The notes below the pieces were generated by a model. The model was not told where the DNA came from. It worked only from the letters and a program-made list of their open reading frames with translations, and made no database searches. From the NCBI RefSeq assembly GCF_900110765.1, contig NZ_FOEO01000001.1, positions 1 through 64,000 of the forward strand: a stretch of 64,000 nucleotides of DNA, in the 5' to 3' direction. Both the position numbers and the translations under genes were made by a program. This document shows positions 37,273-46,512 of the stretch, one piece after another. The DNA comes from Pseudomonas sp. NFACC02. GTDB taxonomy: Bacteria > Pseudomonadota > Gammaproteobacteria > Pseudomonadales > Pseudomonadaceae. How positions within the stretch are numbered: position 1 is the first letter of the stretch; every line of letters begins with the position of its first letter.

Positions 37273-37953
37273 ATGTCCAAGTTCTCAATCCGGTGGCCTG
37301 TGGCGCTCAAACGAGACCGCCATCGTTCGCGTCGGTGGCTCATCCTGGCCATCGTGCTGATGGTCACCATGACCACGGGGTTTATTGTCTGGCCGATGTC
37401 GCCGCCCATTCTGGATCTGAGGCATCCACGTTCAGCGGACATCGTCAGCCTGATGAACCACTGGCGCCAGGGCGATCTGGTCGTGCTAATCCGGCATGGT
37501 GAGCGGTGCGACCGCTCCAGCCATGAATGCCTGGGACTGGCCGACGGAATCACCCGGCTTGGCAGCGAGGAATCACAGCAGTTAGGTCGATCCTTCGCAC
37601 AGTGGGGGCTGGAAAGCACTGACATCATGCACAGCCCGATTACCCGGACAGTACAGACCGCCCGGTTCATGTTTGACACCCGATCCGTCAGCCAGCAATG
37701 GTTGGCCGATTGCGGGAAGACGATGCGTGACGATGTGCTGTCCCACAAACAGGCCCGACACAATCTGATCCTGGTCACCCACAGCGGCTGCATCAGTGAT
37801 TTTGAAAAACAGATCGGTTTCAAACATGCCGCGATGAGCGAATACGACAGCTCGCTGTTCGTACAGGTCATGCCCGACGGCAAGCTGAACGTGCTCGGGA
37901 CCGCCAACCTACCCGACTGGCCAGCGATACCGTCTGTGGGCCTCAACCCCTGA
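37273..37953 (+). CDS. Ais/PmrG-like membrane-anchored histidine phosphatase
   Basis: 226 residues with one N-terminal membrane anchor (about 22-42), then a histidine-phosphatase domain. The RHGE motif is at 74-77 within VVLIRHGERCDRSSHECLG, and the second catalytic His is in LVTHSG (about 168). The same block occurs in Ais/PmrG, which removes heptose(II) phosphate from the LPS core in enterobacteria and is PmrA-regulated. The ATG at 37273 is preferred because AGGTGA precedes it; a GTG at 37264 is also in frame. An LPS-dephosphorylating role is inferred from the family and the arn locus 10 kb away. Confidence 0.8.
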   Translation: MSKFSIRWPVALKRDRHRSRRWLILAIVLMVTMTTGFIVWPMSPPILDLRHPRSADIVSLMNHWRQGDLVVLIRHGERCDRSSHECLGLADGITRLGSEESQQLGRSFAQWGLESTDIMHSPITRTVQTARFMFDTRSVSQQWLADCGKTMRDDVLSHKQARHNLILVTHSGCISDFEKQIGFKHAAMSEYDSSLFVQVMPDGKLNVLGTANLPDWPAIPSVGLNP

Positions 37954-38024
37954 ACAAGGCCGTTGGCGAGGCCGCACCGACCGCCTACACTGCGCGCACA
38001 CAGTGCAGGTATGACGGAAGGTCG

Positions 38025-38924
38025 ATGGACAAGCTGCTCGCCTTGAAAATGTTCGTAGAAACCGTCGATGCCAAAGGCTTTTCAGCCGCTGCCCGGCAAT
38101 TGGGCGTAGCGACGTCCAGCGTCACGCGCATGATCGATTCCCTTGAAGCCGAGCTGGGAACGGTGCTGTTCAACCGCTCCACCCGCCAGGTGACGGTGTC
38201 CGACGCAGGCGCTGCCTACTACGCGCGCGCGCGCAAGATTCTCGAAGACGTGGCAGACGCCGACGCGACCGTGATGGACAGCGACGACGAGCCCTCGGGT
38301 CCGCTGCGCATCTCCGTCCCCACGGCTTTCGGACGAACCATCATCGCGCCGAAGCTGGGTGCACTGATGAGCCGCTACCCGCGGCTGGAACTGGACATCA
38401 CCCTCACCGACAGCATCGTTGACCTGTTCAGCGAACGTGTCGACCTGTCGATCCGGCTGGGCAACGCTGCGCCCATGGACGGCGTGGTCAGCCGCCCGGT
38501 CGGCGTGTTTCGACGCCGAGTCATCGCCAGCGCGGGGTACCTTGAACTGCACGGCGAACCGCAGACCCCGGCAGACCTCTCCCGCTACGACTGCCTGCGC
38601 TTCAATTTCGGCAATCCCCAGCAGGCCTGGACTTTTCTCTCGATCGACGGAGAGACCCGCGTCTCCGTCACGGGCCGCTTCAAAAGCAACAACGCCGAAG
38701 TGCTGCGCGAACTGGCGCTGGCGGGCGCCGGCATCGCGCTGCTGCCCGACTGGCTGATCGATCAGGACATCGAAGCCGGGCGGCTGGTCGAACTGTTCGA
38801 AAACAGCCCGGCCTACCCGGACAACGCCAAAGGCGAAATCTCGGCGTTGTACCTGCCTAACCATCGCGGCTCGACGCGGGTGAAGGCGTTTATTGCGTTT
38901 ATGCAGGAGATCGTGTCGAACTGA
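38025..38924 (+). CDS. LysR family transcriptional regulator
   Basis: 299 residues: N-terminal winged HTH (about 5-62, FVETVDAKGFSAAARQLGVATSSVTRMIDSLEAELG) and a LysR substrate domain (about 90-290) of the CrgA/PA3398-like type, with SVDLSIRLG-like and ALAGAGIALLPDWL segments. It precedes the flavin monooxygenase gene on the same strand by about 100 bp and may regulate it or the reductase beyond it. Confidence 0.9.
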   Translation: MDKLLALKMFVETVDAKGFSAAARQLGVATSSVTRMIDSLEAELGTVLFNRSTRQVTVSDAGAAYYARARKILEDVADADATVMDSDDEPSGPLRISVPTAFGRTIIAPKLGALMSRYPRLELDITLTDSIVDLFSERVDLSIRLGNAAPMDGVVSRPVGVFRRRVIASAGYLELHGEPQTPADLSRYDCLRFNFGNPQQAWTFLSIDGETRVSVTGRFKSNNAEVLRELALAGAGIALLPDWLIDQDIEAGRLVELFENSPAYPDNAKGEISALYLPNHRGSTRVKAFIAFMQEIVSN

Positions 38925-39028
38925 CCCTCTTGCATTCAGTGCAACACCCTTTTGCGTACGCGGCGGATTCTCCGAGCACGGCAGCGGCCCTAGTGTGGTG
39001 GCACCGATCACGCCAGGAGCGCAGCCCC

Positions 39029-40201
39029 ATGAACGACTCATCTCCCCATCCATCACCCGCGCAGGTAGGCAAAGCGTTGGTCATCGGCGGATCGCTGGGC
39101 GGGTTGTTCGCGGCGACGGCGTTGCGCGCGATCGGCTGGCAGGTCGAGGTGTTCGAACGCTCGCCCGCAGCCCTGGACAGTCGGGGCGGCGGCATCGTGC
39201 TGCAACCTGACGTGTTGAGGGCCTTCGATTTCGCCGGTATCCAGTACACCCATGCGCTGGGTGTGCGCTCCCGCCACCGGGTCTTTCTGGATGCTGCTGG
39301 CAAGATCCGTCACAACCAGCTGATGCCTCAGACCCAAACGTCCTGGAACACCCTTTACGCGGCACTGATGTCAGGTCTGCCGAGCGGGCATTACCACCGT
39401 GGGGCGACCCTGATCGACGTTCAGCAGGACGACCAAGGTGTCACCGCCACCTTCGAAGGCGGCAAGCAGGTACGAGGCGATTTACTGATTGGCGCAGATG
39501 GCGGCCACTCCACGGTCCGCAGCCTCGTGCTGCCGGATATGCAACCCGACTATTCAGGGTATCTGGTGTGGCGCGGACTGGTGGACGAACGTGATTTACC
39601 GGACCACACCAGAGACCTGCTCTACGAAAATTTCGTGTTTCAGCAAAGTCCCGAGTCGCTGATGTTGACGTACATGGTGCCCGGCGCGGACGGTTCAACC
39701 CGGGTTGGCGAACGCCGGTTCAACTGGCTCTGGTACCTGAAAGCCGCGCCCGGCGCCGAGCTGGACGCCGCGTTGACTGACCATGCGGGCCTGCGACGTC
39801 CGTATTCGGTGCCGCCGGGTGCCATGGCGCCCGCACAGGAAGCCGCCTTTCGGGCGTTGGCCAAGGGACGCATCAATCCCGCGTTTCTTGAACTGATTTG
39901 TCTCACCCACGCCATTTTCGTGCAATCGATCCTGGACCTGAAAGTCCCTCGCATGGTGTTTGACCGGGTGTTACTGACCGGCGATGCCGCGTTCATTCCA
40001 AGGCCACACACTGCAGGAAGTACGGCCAAAGCGGCGGCCAATGCGGTGGCCCTGGCCCAGGCACTCAACCATCAACCTGACGTGCGCAAGGCGCTTGATA
40101 CGTGGCAGCGCGATCAATTACGCGAAGGCGCGCAGATGGTCGACTGGGGCATCTCGATGGGCAACCGGATCATGGGGATCGACCCGCTTTCCACACGGTG
40201 A
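39029..40201 (+). CDS. FAD-dependent monooxygenase
   Basis: 390 residues, group A flavoprotein hydroxylase. FAD motif GGSLGGLFAATALRAIGWQVEVFER (about 19-43), the GADGGHSTVR motif (about 152-161) and the LLTGDAAFIPRPHTAGSTAKAAANA motif (about 315-339) are present. The His-Thr-Ala-Gly variant of the last motif and overall pattern resemble 2,6-dihydroxypyridine 3-hydroxylase-like enzymes. The aromatic substrate is unknown. The ATG at 39029 has AGGAG about 9 nt upstream. Confidence 0.85.
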   Translation: MNDSSPHPSPAQVGKALVIGGSLGGLFAATALRAIGWQVEVFERSPAALDSRGGGIVLQPDVLRAFDFAGIQYTHALGVRSRHRVFLDAAGKIRHNQLMPQTQTSWNTLYAALMSGLPSGHYHRGATLIDVQQDDQGVTATFEGGKQVRGDLLIGADGGHSTVRSLVLPDMQPDYSGYLVWRGLVDERDLPDHTRDLLYENFVFQQSPESLMLTYMVPGADGSTRVGERRFNWLWYLKAAPGAELDAALTDHAGLRRPYSVPPGAMAPAQEAAFRALAKGRINPAFLELICLTHAIFVQSILDLKVPRMVFDRVLLTGDAAFIPRPHTAGSTAKAAANAVALAQALNHQPDVRKALDTWQRDQLREGAQMVDWGISMGNRIMGIDPLSTR

Positions 40202-40225
40202 CGCGTGCGGCGAACACTCGTCAGC

Positions 40226-40251
40226 GCCCCGCCCCCGCGGGGCTTTTTTTT
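40226..40251 (+). terminator. Intrinsic terminator after the flavin monooxygenase
   Basis: GCCCCGC and GCGGGGC form a 7-bp GC-rich stem with a 4-nt loop, followed by a run of eight T. Confidence 0.9.
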
Positions 40252-40392
40252 GACTGTCTTAAATAGCGTCTGAGCCTTCAACGTTGCGCAAAATGCGATG
40301 CACCGTTGCGCCGACGACCGATTCTCCCGCCGCGCCCTAACGCCTACCGTAGACCCATCGACTACCCCCTTCGAGACTGCGAGGCAACCATC

Positions 40393-41499
40393 ATGAAACT
40401 GTTTACCCCCATCAAACTTGGCAACCTGACGCTCAACCATCGCGTGGCCATGGCGCCGCTCACCCGCTCCCGTGCCGGTCAACCCGGCAACGTGCCGACC
40501 CCGATGAACGTCGAGTATTACCGCCAGCGCGCCTCCGCAGCGTTGATCGTCACCGAAGCCACGCAGATTTCGCAGCAGGGCCAGGGGTATGCCTGGACAC
40601 CCGGCATCCACAGCGCTGAACAGGTGGCTGGCTGGAAACAGGTCAGTGATGCGGTGCATGCCGAGGGCGGGCGGATCTTTCTGCAGTTGTGGCATGTCGG
40701 CCGCGTCTCGCACCCCGTGTTTCAGCCTGCGGGCGGGTTGCCCGTAGCGCCAAGCGCCCTGCCGGTTCCGGGCAAGACGTTTATCATCGATGAGCACGGC
40801 AACGGCGTCTGGGGCGATGTCCCGGTCCCGCAAGCCCTGACCGTCGACGGCATTCAAGCGATTATCGAGGACTACCGCGTCGCGGCGCGTAACGCGCTGC
40901 TGGCAGGCATGGACGGCGTCGAGATTCACGCCGGCAATGGCTATCTGCTGGATCAGTTCATTAACTCGGCGAGTAATCACCGCACCGATGAATACGGCGG
41001 CTCCCTGGAGAAGCGCGCACGACTGGTCCTGGAGGTCACTCGCGCAGTCGTTGAGGAAGTCGGGGCGGATCGCGTTGCCGTGCGACTCACGCCGATGGGA
41101 CGCTTCATGGGCATGGGCGATGAGACCCCGGAAGAAACCTTCAGCTACATCGTGCGCCAGCTCGACACCTTGAACCTTGCCTACCTGCATCTGGTGGAAC
41201 CGGCCATGGTCGGCACCGTGCGCGACGAGCAATTCGATCCACGCTGGGACGCCATCATTGAGCGTCTGCGCAGCGAGTTCAAAGGCGTGCTGATGTTGGC
41301 CGGCGGTTACGATCAACACACCGCCGAACGTGCCTTGCAGGATGGCCGCGCGGACCTGATCGCTTTTGGTCGCCCGTTCATTGCTAACCCCGACCTGCCA
41401 GCGCGCCTGCGGGGAGACCACCCGCTGAACCCCGCCGATGGCAGCAGCTTTTTCGGCGGCGACGCACGCGGCTACATCGACTATCCGGCACTGGCCTGA
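40393..41499 (+). CDS. Old Yellow Enzyme family alkene reductase (NemA-like)
   Basis: FMN- and NAD(P)H-dependent ene-reductase of 368 residues. It has MAPLTRSRA near residue 20, LQLWHVGRVSHP, the active-site His/Asn pair in GVEIHAGNGYLLDQFIN (about 180-190), RTDEYGGSLEKRARL, and ADLIAFGRPFIANPDLP. Characterised relatives reduce N-ethylmaleimide, nitroesters, 2-cyclohexenone and morphinones. It is monocistronic between two terminator or promoter regions. The start at 40393 has GAGG upstream. Confidence 0.93.
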   Translation: MKLFTPIKLGNLTLNHRVAMAPLTRSRAGQPGNVPTPMNVEYYRQRASAALIVTEATQISQQGQGYAWTPGIHSAEQVAGWKQVSDAVHAEGGRIFLQLWHVGRVSHPVFQPAGGLPVAPSALPVPGKTFIIDEHGNGVWGDVPVPQALTVDGIQAIIEDYRVAARNALLAGMDGVEIHAGNGYLLDQFINSASNHRTDEYGGSLEKRARLVLEVTRAVVEEVGADRVAVRLTPMGRFMGMGDETPEETFSYIVRQLDTLNLAYLHLVEPAMVGTVRDEQFDPRWDAIIERLRSEFKGVLMLAGGYDQHTAERALQDGRADLIAFGRPFIANPDLPARLRGDHPLNPADGSSFFGGDARGYIDYPALA

Positions 41500-41661
41500 T
41501 GCCTTTACCGAAACAGCAGGCCGCGTTGTGAGCATCATTGAACATGATGACGCCTATCGACAGACAATATTTCAGGACAGATAGAGACGCTACTTAGAAT
41601 AACGCCATCAGCAAGCCCTTCCGTCATTGCCGCTGGCGTTGTCGCCTCGTTGGAGCCCGTC

Positions 41662-41934
41662 ATGAAATACGCACTGTTTGCCGCGTTATCAATGTTCAGT
41701 CTGTTCGCATCGGCCGAAGACATTGCCAGCCAGACCGCCGCCACAGCGGCCCAGGACGTCCAGTACGATTACACACAGGACCTGGACATCGCCAAGGTCG
41801 TGAGAATCAGCAACGCCAGCTCAGCGAACAACGCCTGTGGCCCGGTCAAGGCTCAAATGGAATACGTCGACAGCAAGGGGATCTCTCATAAACTTGAGTA
41901 CACCCGGCTGGGCGATGAATGTGATAACGGCTAA
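41662..41934 (+). CDS. DUF2790 small exported protein
   Basis: 90 residues: signal peptide (about 1-18, MKYALFAALSMFSLFASA) and a DUF2790 module with YTQDLDIAKVVRISN and VKAQMEYVDSKGISHKLEYTRLG. Two Cys (in NACGPV and GDECDN) could form a disulfide, unlike the paralogue at 515-754, which has none. GGAG precedes the ATG at 41662. Function unknown. Confidence 0.82.
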   Translation: MKYALFAALSMFSLFASAEDIASQTAATAAQDVQYDYTQDLDIAKVVRISNASSANNACGPVKAQMEYVDSKGISHKLEYTRLGDECDNG

Positions 41935-41971
41935 AAGTGGCTGGTCGACGTGTCGATGACCGCTTTTTCGG

Positions 41972-42676
41972 TCATACGCTTCCCTGCCCCACCATCAGCA
42001 TCAGTGCGTCTCGTTTGGCCAACAAATGCTGCCTCAGGATGGCACTCAAGCGTTTCCCGTCCCGCGCTTCCAGCGCCTGAATCATCTCTTCATGATCATG
42101 CAGCGCGCGGTCCCACTTGGGTAATTGCAGATTCGAGCGAAACCGCAATGCCTGTATCCGCCAGTTCAAGGCCATGTACGTCTGGCGCAATGCCGAATTG
42201 CGTGCAGCAAGATTGATCAGATCGTGAATGGCCCGGTTACGCTGGTAATAGCCAGGCAGGTCATTCTGGTTTTTGCACACGACCATCGCGTAATGCAGTG
42301 CTTTGATTTCGTCCAGCTCATCAGCGGTGATGCGTTCGCACGCCAGTTCGCCAGCGAAGGCTTCCAGGCCGCTCATCAGCTCAAACGCTTCACGAATCTC
42401 CAATTCCGACATACGGGCGACGCTGGCGCCACGATTGGGCGAGATGTCGATAAGGCCTTCAGCTTCCAGAACCTTCAACGCTTCTCGCAAGGGCGTCCGT
42501 GAAATACCGAGGGTTTCGCAAAGCTCGCGCTCGTTCAGCTTGGTACCCGCGCTCAAAGTACCTTCAATGATGAAGCTGCGCAGGTGCTCTACCACGGTGT
42601 CATGAAGACGTTGACGCTCCAGCTTGGGCAGTTGCTTTACGCCTTCCATGGACATCGCGACTTCTGGATCTTGCAT
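41972..42676 (-). CDS. GntR family regulator (FCD/FadR subfamily)
   Basis: 234 residues: winged HTH (about 18-85, TKLNERELCETLGISRTPLREALKVLEAEGLIDISPNRGASV) and an all-helical FCD domain (about 95-225) with the metal-site pattern D...H...H (for example RAIHDLINLAARN and HDHEEMIQALEARD). GAGGA lies 7 nt before the ATG. It is divergent from the class V aminotransferase gene. The perfect dyad at 42794-42813 is its likely operator, and a carboxylic acid of the downstream pathway its likely ligand. Confidence 0.92.
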   Translation of the reverse strand: MQDPEVAMSMEGVKQLPKLERQRLHDTVVEHLRSFIIEGTLSAGTKLNERELCETLGISRTPLREALKVLEAEGLIDISPNRGASVARMSELEIREAFELMSGLEAFAGELACERITADELDEIKALHYAMVVCKNQNDLPGYYQRNRAIHDLINLAARNSALRQTYMALNWRIQALRFRSNLQLPKWDRALHDHEEMIQALEARDGKRLSAILRQHLLAKRDALMLMVGQGSV

Positions 42677-42793
42677 ACAAAGTCCTCACAGTGATGCTCG
42701 GATACTAAGACAAAATGTCGACCTTTGCGGCGGAAAATAGCGGTATTACCGTCTTCCGCCCATGCATTTGACGTGCGCCAAACCACTGCTAAT

Positions 42794-42813
42794 GTATTTT
42801 GCATTCAAAATAC
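42794..42813. promoter_or_regulatory. GntR-type operator GTATTTTG-N4-CAAAATAC
   Basis: A perfect 8-bp inverted repeat around CATT, ending 20 bp before the aminotransferase start and 118 bp upstream of the gntR start. Position and symmetry suit repression of the catabolic gene by the divergent FCD regulator. Confidence 0.6.
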
Positions 42814-42833
42814 AAAAACAGAGGCATGCCCCT

Positions 42834-44039
42834 ATGAAGCTCGATTTCCACCCTGCCGGTCGTCACTTTCTGCAAATTCCTGGGCCCAGTCCGGTCCCGG
42901 ACCGCATTCTGCGCGCCATGAGCTACCCCACCATCGACCACCGGGGCCCTGAGTTCGGCGAGTTGGGGCTCAAGGTGCTAACGGGGATCAAACAGATTTT
43001 CAAGACCACTCAACCCGTGATCATCTATCCGGCCTCCGGCACAGGTGCTTGGGAAGCGGCTCTGTGCAACACGCTGAGTGCAGGTGACAAGGTTCTGATG
43101 TTCGAGACGGGCCACTTCGCCACGCTATGGAAGAAAATGGCCGAAAGCCTGGGCATCGAGCCGGAGTTCCTGGGCTTGCCAGGCATCGAAGGCTGGCGCC
43201 ATGGGGTCGACGCGAATAGGATCGAGGCGCGCTTGCGCACCGACACCGCCCACAGCATCAAAGCCGTGTGTGTGGTCCACAATGAAACCAGTACCGGCGT
43301 GACGTCTGACATCGCCTCCGTGCGCAAGGCCATCGACGCTGCCGGGCACCCTGCTCTACTGCTGGTCGACACGATCTCCGGACTGGCCTCGGCGGATTAT
43401 CGTCATGACGAATGGGGTGTGGACGTGACGGTGTCGGGTTCGCAGAAGGGCCTGATGCTGCCGCCAGGCATTAGCTTCAACGCTGTCTCCGCCAAAGCCG
43501 TCGCCGCCAGTAAAACTGCGCGTTTGCCGCGCAGCTTTTGGGCATGGGACGAGATTATCGAGATGAACAAGACCGGTTACTGGCCGTACACCCCCAATAC
43601 TAACCTGCTGTACGGGCTGTCCGAAGCGCTGGACATGATCCTGGGCGAAGGTCTGGACAATGTGTTTGCCCGCCACAATCGTCTGGCGCAAGCCTGCCGG
43701 ACGGCGGTCAACGCCTGGGGTTTGCCGATCCAGTGCGCGGACCCGTCGGTTTACAGCCCCGTACTGACCGGTGTGATGACGCCCGACGGCATCGACGCCG
43801 ATCAGGTGCGCAAGGTCATCTACGAACGCTTCGACATGTCGCTGGGGACCGGACTCGGCAAAATGAAAGGCCGCATGTTCCGCATCGGTCACCTGGGTGA
43901 CTGCAACGACCTGACCTTGATGGCGACCCTGGCCGGTTGTGAGATGGGCCTGCAAATGGCAGGGGTGAAACTCAGCGGCAGCGGCGTGGCCGCAGCCATG
44001 GATTTCATCGGCTCGCAGAACTTGCCTTTCCAGCGATAA
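42834..44039 (+). CDS. Class V aminotransferase (serine-glyoxylate / alanine-glyoxylate type)
   Basis: PLP enzyme of 401 residues. N-terminal IPGPSPVPDRILRAM and PTIDHRGPEFGEL, YPASGTGAWEAAL, the PLP-Asp in LLVDTISGLAS, the Schiff-base Lys in VSGSQKGLMLPPG (about 205), and the C-terminal RIGHLGDCN are the serine-glyoxylate / alanine-glyoxylate aminotransferase landmarks. It would use glyoxylate as amino acceptor, linking it to the Gcl pathway 4 kb away. The amino donor is not certain. GAGG lies upstream of the ATG at 42834. Confidence 0.88.
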   Translation: MKLDFHPAGRHFLQIPGPSPVPDRILRAMSYPTIDHRGPEFGELGLKVLTGIKQIFKTTQPVIIYPASGTGAWEAALCNTLSAGDKVLMFETGHFATLWKKMAESLGIEPEFLGLPGIEGWRHGVDANRIEARLRTDTAHSIKAVCVVHNETSTGVTSDIASVRKAIDAAGHPALLLVDTISGLASADYRHDEWGVDVTVSGSQKGLMLPPGISFNAVSAKAVAASKTARLPRSFWAWDEIIEMNKTGYWPYTPNTNLLYGLSEALDMILGEGLDNVFARHNRLAQACRTAVNAWGLPIQCADPSVYSPVLTGVMTPDGIDADQVRKVIYERFDMSLGTGLGKMKGRMFRIGHLGDCNDLTLMATLAGCEMGLQMAGVKLSGSGVAAAMDFIGSQNLPFQR

Positions 44040-44154
44040 AAGCCTTTCAAGCGGCAACTCACTTGTCGCTTGAGCCTTGCAACCTGTTACTGCTTCTGCC
44101 CTATCCCGACTCACGCGCCCTTGGCGCGAACAATAAGAAACTGGAGATAGCGTC

Positions 44155-45477
44155 ATGAAACTGTTCCGCCTTCGCCCCACGAGCATGGTGCTGCTCATGC
44201 TCTGCGTCATGTATTTCGTCACCTACCTGGACCGCGTCAATGTGAGCACGGCCGCCTCTGGATTCGGCACGGAGTTCGGCCTGTCCAATACACAAATCGG
44301 CCTGGTGTTTTCTGCGTTCGCTTACCCGTACCTGGTATTCCAGATCATCGGCGGCTGGATCAGCGATAAGTATGGCGCGCGCCGGACGCTGATTTTCTGC
44401 GGCGCACTCTGGGGGCTCGCGACCGTGCTCACCGGTTTCGCTGGCGGCCTGTTCTCGCTGCTCGCGGCGCGCTTGCTGCTCGGTCTGGGTGAAGGCGCCA
44501 CCTTCCCTGCGGCCACAGCGGCCATGTCACGCTGGGTCGCCCAGGAGAAACGCGGCTTCGCCCAAGGCATTACGCACTCGGCAGCCCGTATCGGCAATGC
44601 CGTGGCCCCCGCGGCCGTGGTGGCAATCATGGCCGCGTACAGTTGGCGCGCAGCGTTCTTCGTCTGCGGCGCGATCAGCCTGCTCTGGGTCGTGCTCTGG
44701 GCGTTCGTCTTTACCGAGCACCCGAAGGATCATCCGCGTATCACTCAGGCAGAACTGGCGCTGCTGCCGCCCCCCAAACCCAAGCCACCGAAAGTGCCAT
44801 GGACACCGCTCTTCAAGCGCATGTTTCCGGTGACGATCGTTTACTTCTGCTACGGCTGGACGCTTTGGTTATTTCTGTCATGGATTCCGCAGTACTTCCT
44901 GCACAGCTACAGCATGGACCTGAAGAAATCGGCGATTTTTGCGTCGGCGGTATTCCTCGCCGGCGTGGTCGGTGACACCCTCGGCGGCCTGGTCACCGAC
45001 CGTGTGCTGGTCAAGACCCAATGCCTGAAGCGCTCACGCAGCTGGATGGTCGCGATCTGCATGTTCCTGACGCTGCTCTGCGTGATCCCGGTCATGCTCA
45101 GCCACAACGTCTATGTGTCGATGGTGTGCCTGGCAGGTGGTTTCTTCTTCGCAGAAATGACCATTGGCCCGATGTGGGCGATTCCCATGGATATCGCCCC
45201 CCAGTACAGCGGCACCGCTTCCGGGATCATGAACACTGGTTCAGCGGCAGCGGCGATTCTGTCGCCCGTGGTTTCGGGCTACGTGATCGACCGCTTTGGC
45301 AGCTGGGAACTGCCCTTCGTGGGCAGTGTGGTGCTGATGGCGATCGGCGTGATTCTTGCCCTGCGGATGAAGCCCGAAGATAAATTCACGCTCCCTGAAG
45401 CACCTGTGTTGAGTCCGCTGCAGTCCACCGAGCCGTCCTCCGGGCTGAGCACCGTTTCAGCGGTTGTCAGCAAATGA
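44155..45477 (+). CDS. MFS transporter, anion:cation symporter (ACS) family
   Basis: 440 residues, 12 helices, with the ACS-family start MYFVTYLDRVNVSTAASGF, motif A GGWISDKYGARRTLIF, and GLGEGATFPAATAAMSRWV. Relatives take up organic anions such as tartrate, glucarate, phthalate or hydroxy acids. It is probably co-transcribed with the aminotransferase upstream (115-bp gap) and should import the carboxylate degraded by this island. GGAGATA precedes the ATG. Confidence 0.9.
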   Translation: MKLFRLRPTSMVLLMLCVMYFVTYLDRVNVSTAASGFGTEFGLSNTQIGLVFSAFAYPYLVFQIIGGWISDKYGARRTLIFCGALWGLATVLTGFAGGLFSLLAARLLLGLGEGATFPAATAAMSRWVAQEKRGFAQGITHSAARIGNAVAPAAVVAIMAAYSWRAAFFVCGAISLLWVVLWAFVFTEHPKDHPRITQAELALLPPPKPKPPKVPWTPLFKRMFPVTIVYFCYGWTLWLFLSWIPQYFLHSYSMDLKKSAIFASAVFLAGVVGDTLGGLVTDRVLVKTQCLKRSRSWMVAICMFLTLLCVIPVMLSHNVYVSMVCLAGGFFFAEMTIGPMWAIPMDIAPQYSGTASGIMNTGSAAAAILSPVVSGYVIDRFGSWELPFVGSVVLMAIGVILALRMKPEDKFTLPEAPVLSPLQSTEPSSGLSTVSAVVSK

Positions 45478-45496
45478 GGTTAGAGTAGAGCTGCCC

Positions 45497-45529
45497 GCCC
45501 CACGGCTCACAGCGTTTTGGTCGTGGGGC
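45497..45529 (+). terminator. Hairpin between the MFS and hydratase genes
   Basis: GCCCCACG and CGTGGGGC form a perfect 8-bp stem with a 17-nt loop, followed by ACTTTCC and no long U-run. It could be a partial terminator or attenuator separating the two genes. Confidence 0.4.
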
Positions 45530-45562
45530 ACTTTCCATTCAATTACATGAAGGAAGTCCCGC

Positions 45563-46330
45563 GTGACTCAACCGTCTCACCCAGCGAACATTGCCGAACT
45601 GATCGTCAACGCCATGCGCGACGGTCAGAAACTCACCGAGATTCGTCCGGAATACGTGCCCGCCGATGCCGCCAGCGCCTACGCGCTGCAGCGGGAAATC
45701 CTGCGCCTGCGCGAGACGACCGTCGGCGGTTGGAAGGTCGGCTCCAAATCCACCCGCGGCGGCCCTATCAATGGCGCGCTGCTGCCTGAAGACGGCCTGT
45801 TCGCCAGTGGCAGTCAGGTGGAATGCATCGACTACCCGTCGCCGATTCTGGAACTGGAAATCGCCTTTCGCCTGAACCGTGAATTTGCCCCTCGCGAGCA
45901 GCCTTACTCTGACGAAGAAGTGCTGGGCAGCATCGGTTCCATGGGCGCCACCATTGAAGTGGTCTCCAGCCGTTTTGCGGCGTGGCCGAAGATCGAGCCG
46001 TTGCTGGCACTCGGCGATCTGCTCAACCATGGCGCGTTGATCGTCGGCGAATTTATCCCGTACGACGCCAGCTTTCCCTTCGTCGAACCCGCGCTGACCT
46101 TTACCTTCGCCGATGAAGACATCGTCCCGGGCGACGGTGCGAATCCTGCTGGCGACCCGCGCCGGTTGCTGCCATGGCTGGTCAATCACCACACGCAAAA
46201 CGGCCAGAGCCTAACGCCGGACCTGGTGATCACGACGGGGTCGTACACCGGCATGTATGTGACCAAAGGACCGGGATTGGCGGTGGGTGAAATTCGCGGC
46301 TTGCCGCCGGTGTCGGTGGAGCTGATTTGA
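45563..46330 (+). CDS. 2-keto-4-pentenoate hydratase-like (FAH family) enzyme
   Basis: 255 residues with the hydratase/decarboxylase fold of MhpD/DmpE/HpaH. The pattern is VGGWKVGSKSTRGGPINGAL, the metal-binding ELEIAFRLNREF, and the late LVITTGSYTGMYVTKGPG. Members hydrate 2-hydroxy-dienoates or act on related 2-keto acids. The start is GTG at 45563 with GAAGGAAG upstream. Partner aldolase and dehydrogenase genes of aromatic meta-cleavage are absent here, so its substrate in this island is unclear. Confidence 0.82.
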   Translation: MTQPSHPANIAELIVNAMRDGQKLTEIRPEYVPADAASAYALQREILRLRETTVGGWKVGSKSTRGGPINGALLPEDGLFASGSQVECIDYPSPILELEIAFRLNREFAPREQPYSDEEVLGSIGSMGATIEVVSSRFAAWPKIEPLLALGDLLNHGALIVGEFIPYDASFPFVEPALTFTFADEDIVPGDGANPAGDPRRLLPWLVNHHTQNGQSLTPDLVITTGSYTGMYVTKGPGLAVGEIRGLPPVSVELI

Positions 46331-46382
46331 CAGGCCGCGCGCCGCTTGAACAGCGATCCGTCGGCTGTATACCTCCCCTGTT

Positions 46383-46468
46383 GGAGTGAGCTTGCTCGCG
46401 AATGCGTCGGTCAATTCGATACAGGTGTCTATCGTCTGCCCGTCAGTCTTCGCGAGCAAGCTCGCTCC
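46383..46468. repeat. REP-type inverted repeat doublet, class 1
   Basis: GGAGTGAGCTTGCTCGCGAA (46383-46402) and its near-perfect inverse TTCGCGAGCAAGCTCGCTCC (46449-46468) match at 19 of 20 positions and flank a 46-bp spacer. This is the head-to-head doublet arrangement of Pseudomonas extragenic REP elements. Confidence 0.85.
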
Positions 46469-46512
46469 CACAGAGGGAAGTCTTTCCTCAATGTCGGGAA
46501 CCAAAAGCCTAT

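Noticed and set aside
40114-41538. 474-residue minus-strand open frame
   Set aside because: It lies antisense across the Old Yellow Enzyme gene, whose motifs and ribosome site are clear; the antisense frame shows no domain and arises from high GC content.
45563-46330. Aromatic meta-cleavage pathway suggested by the hydratase-like gene
   Set aside because: No extradiol dioxygenase, semialdehyde dehydrogenase or aldolase gene is nearby, so the fold alone does not support that pathway.
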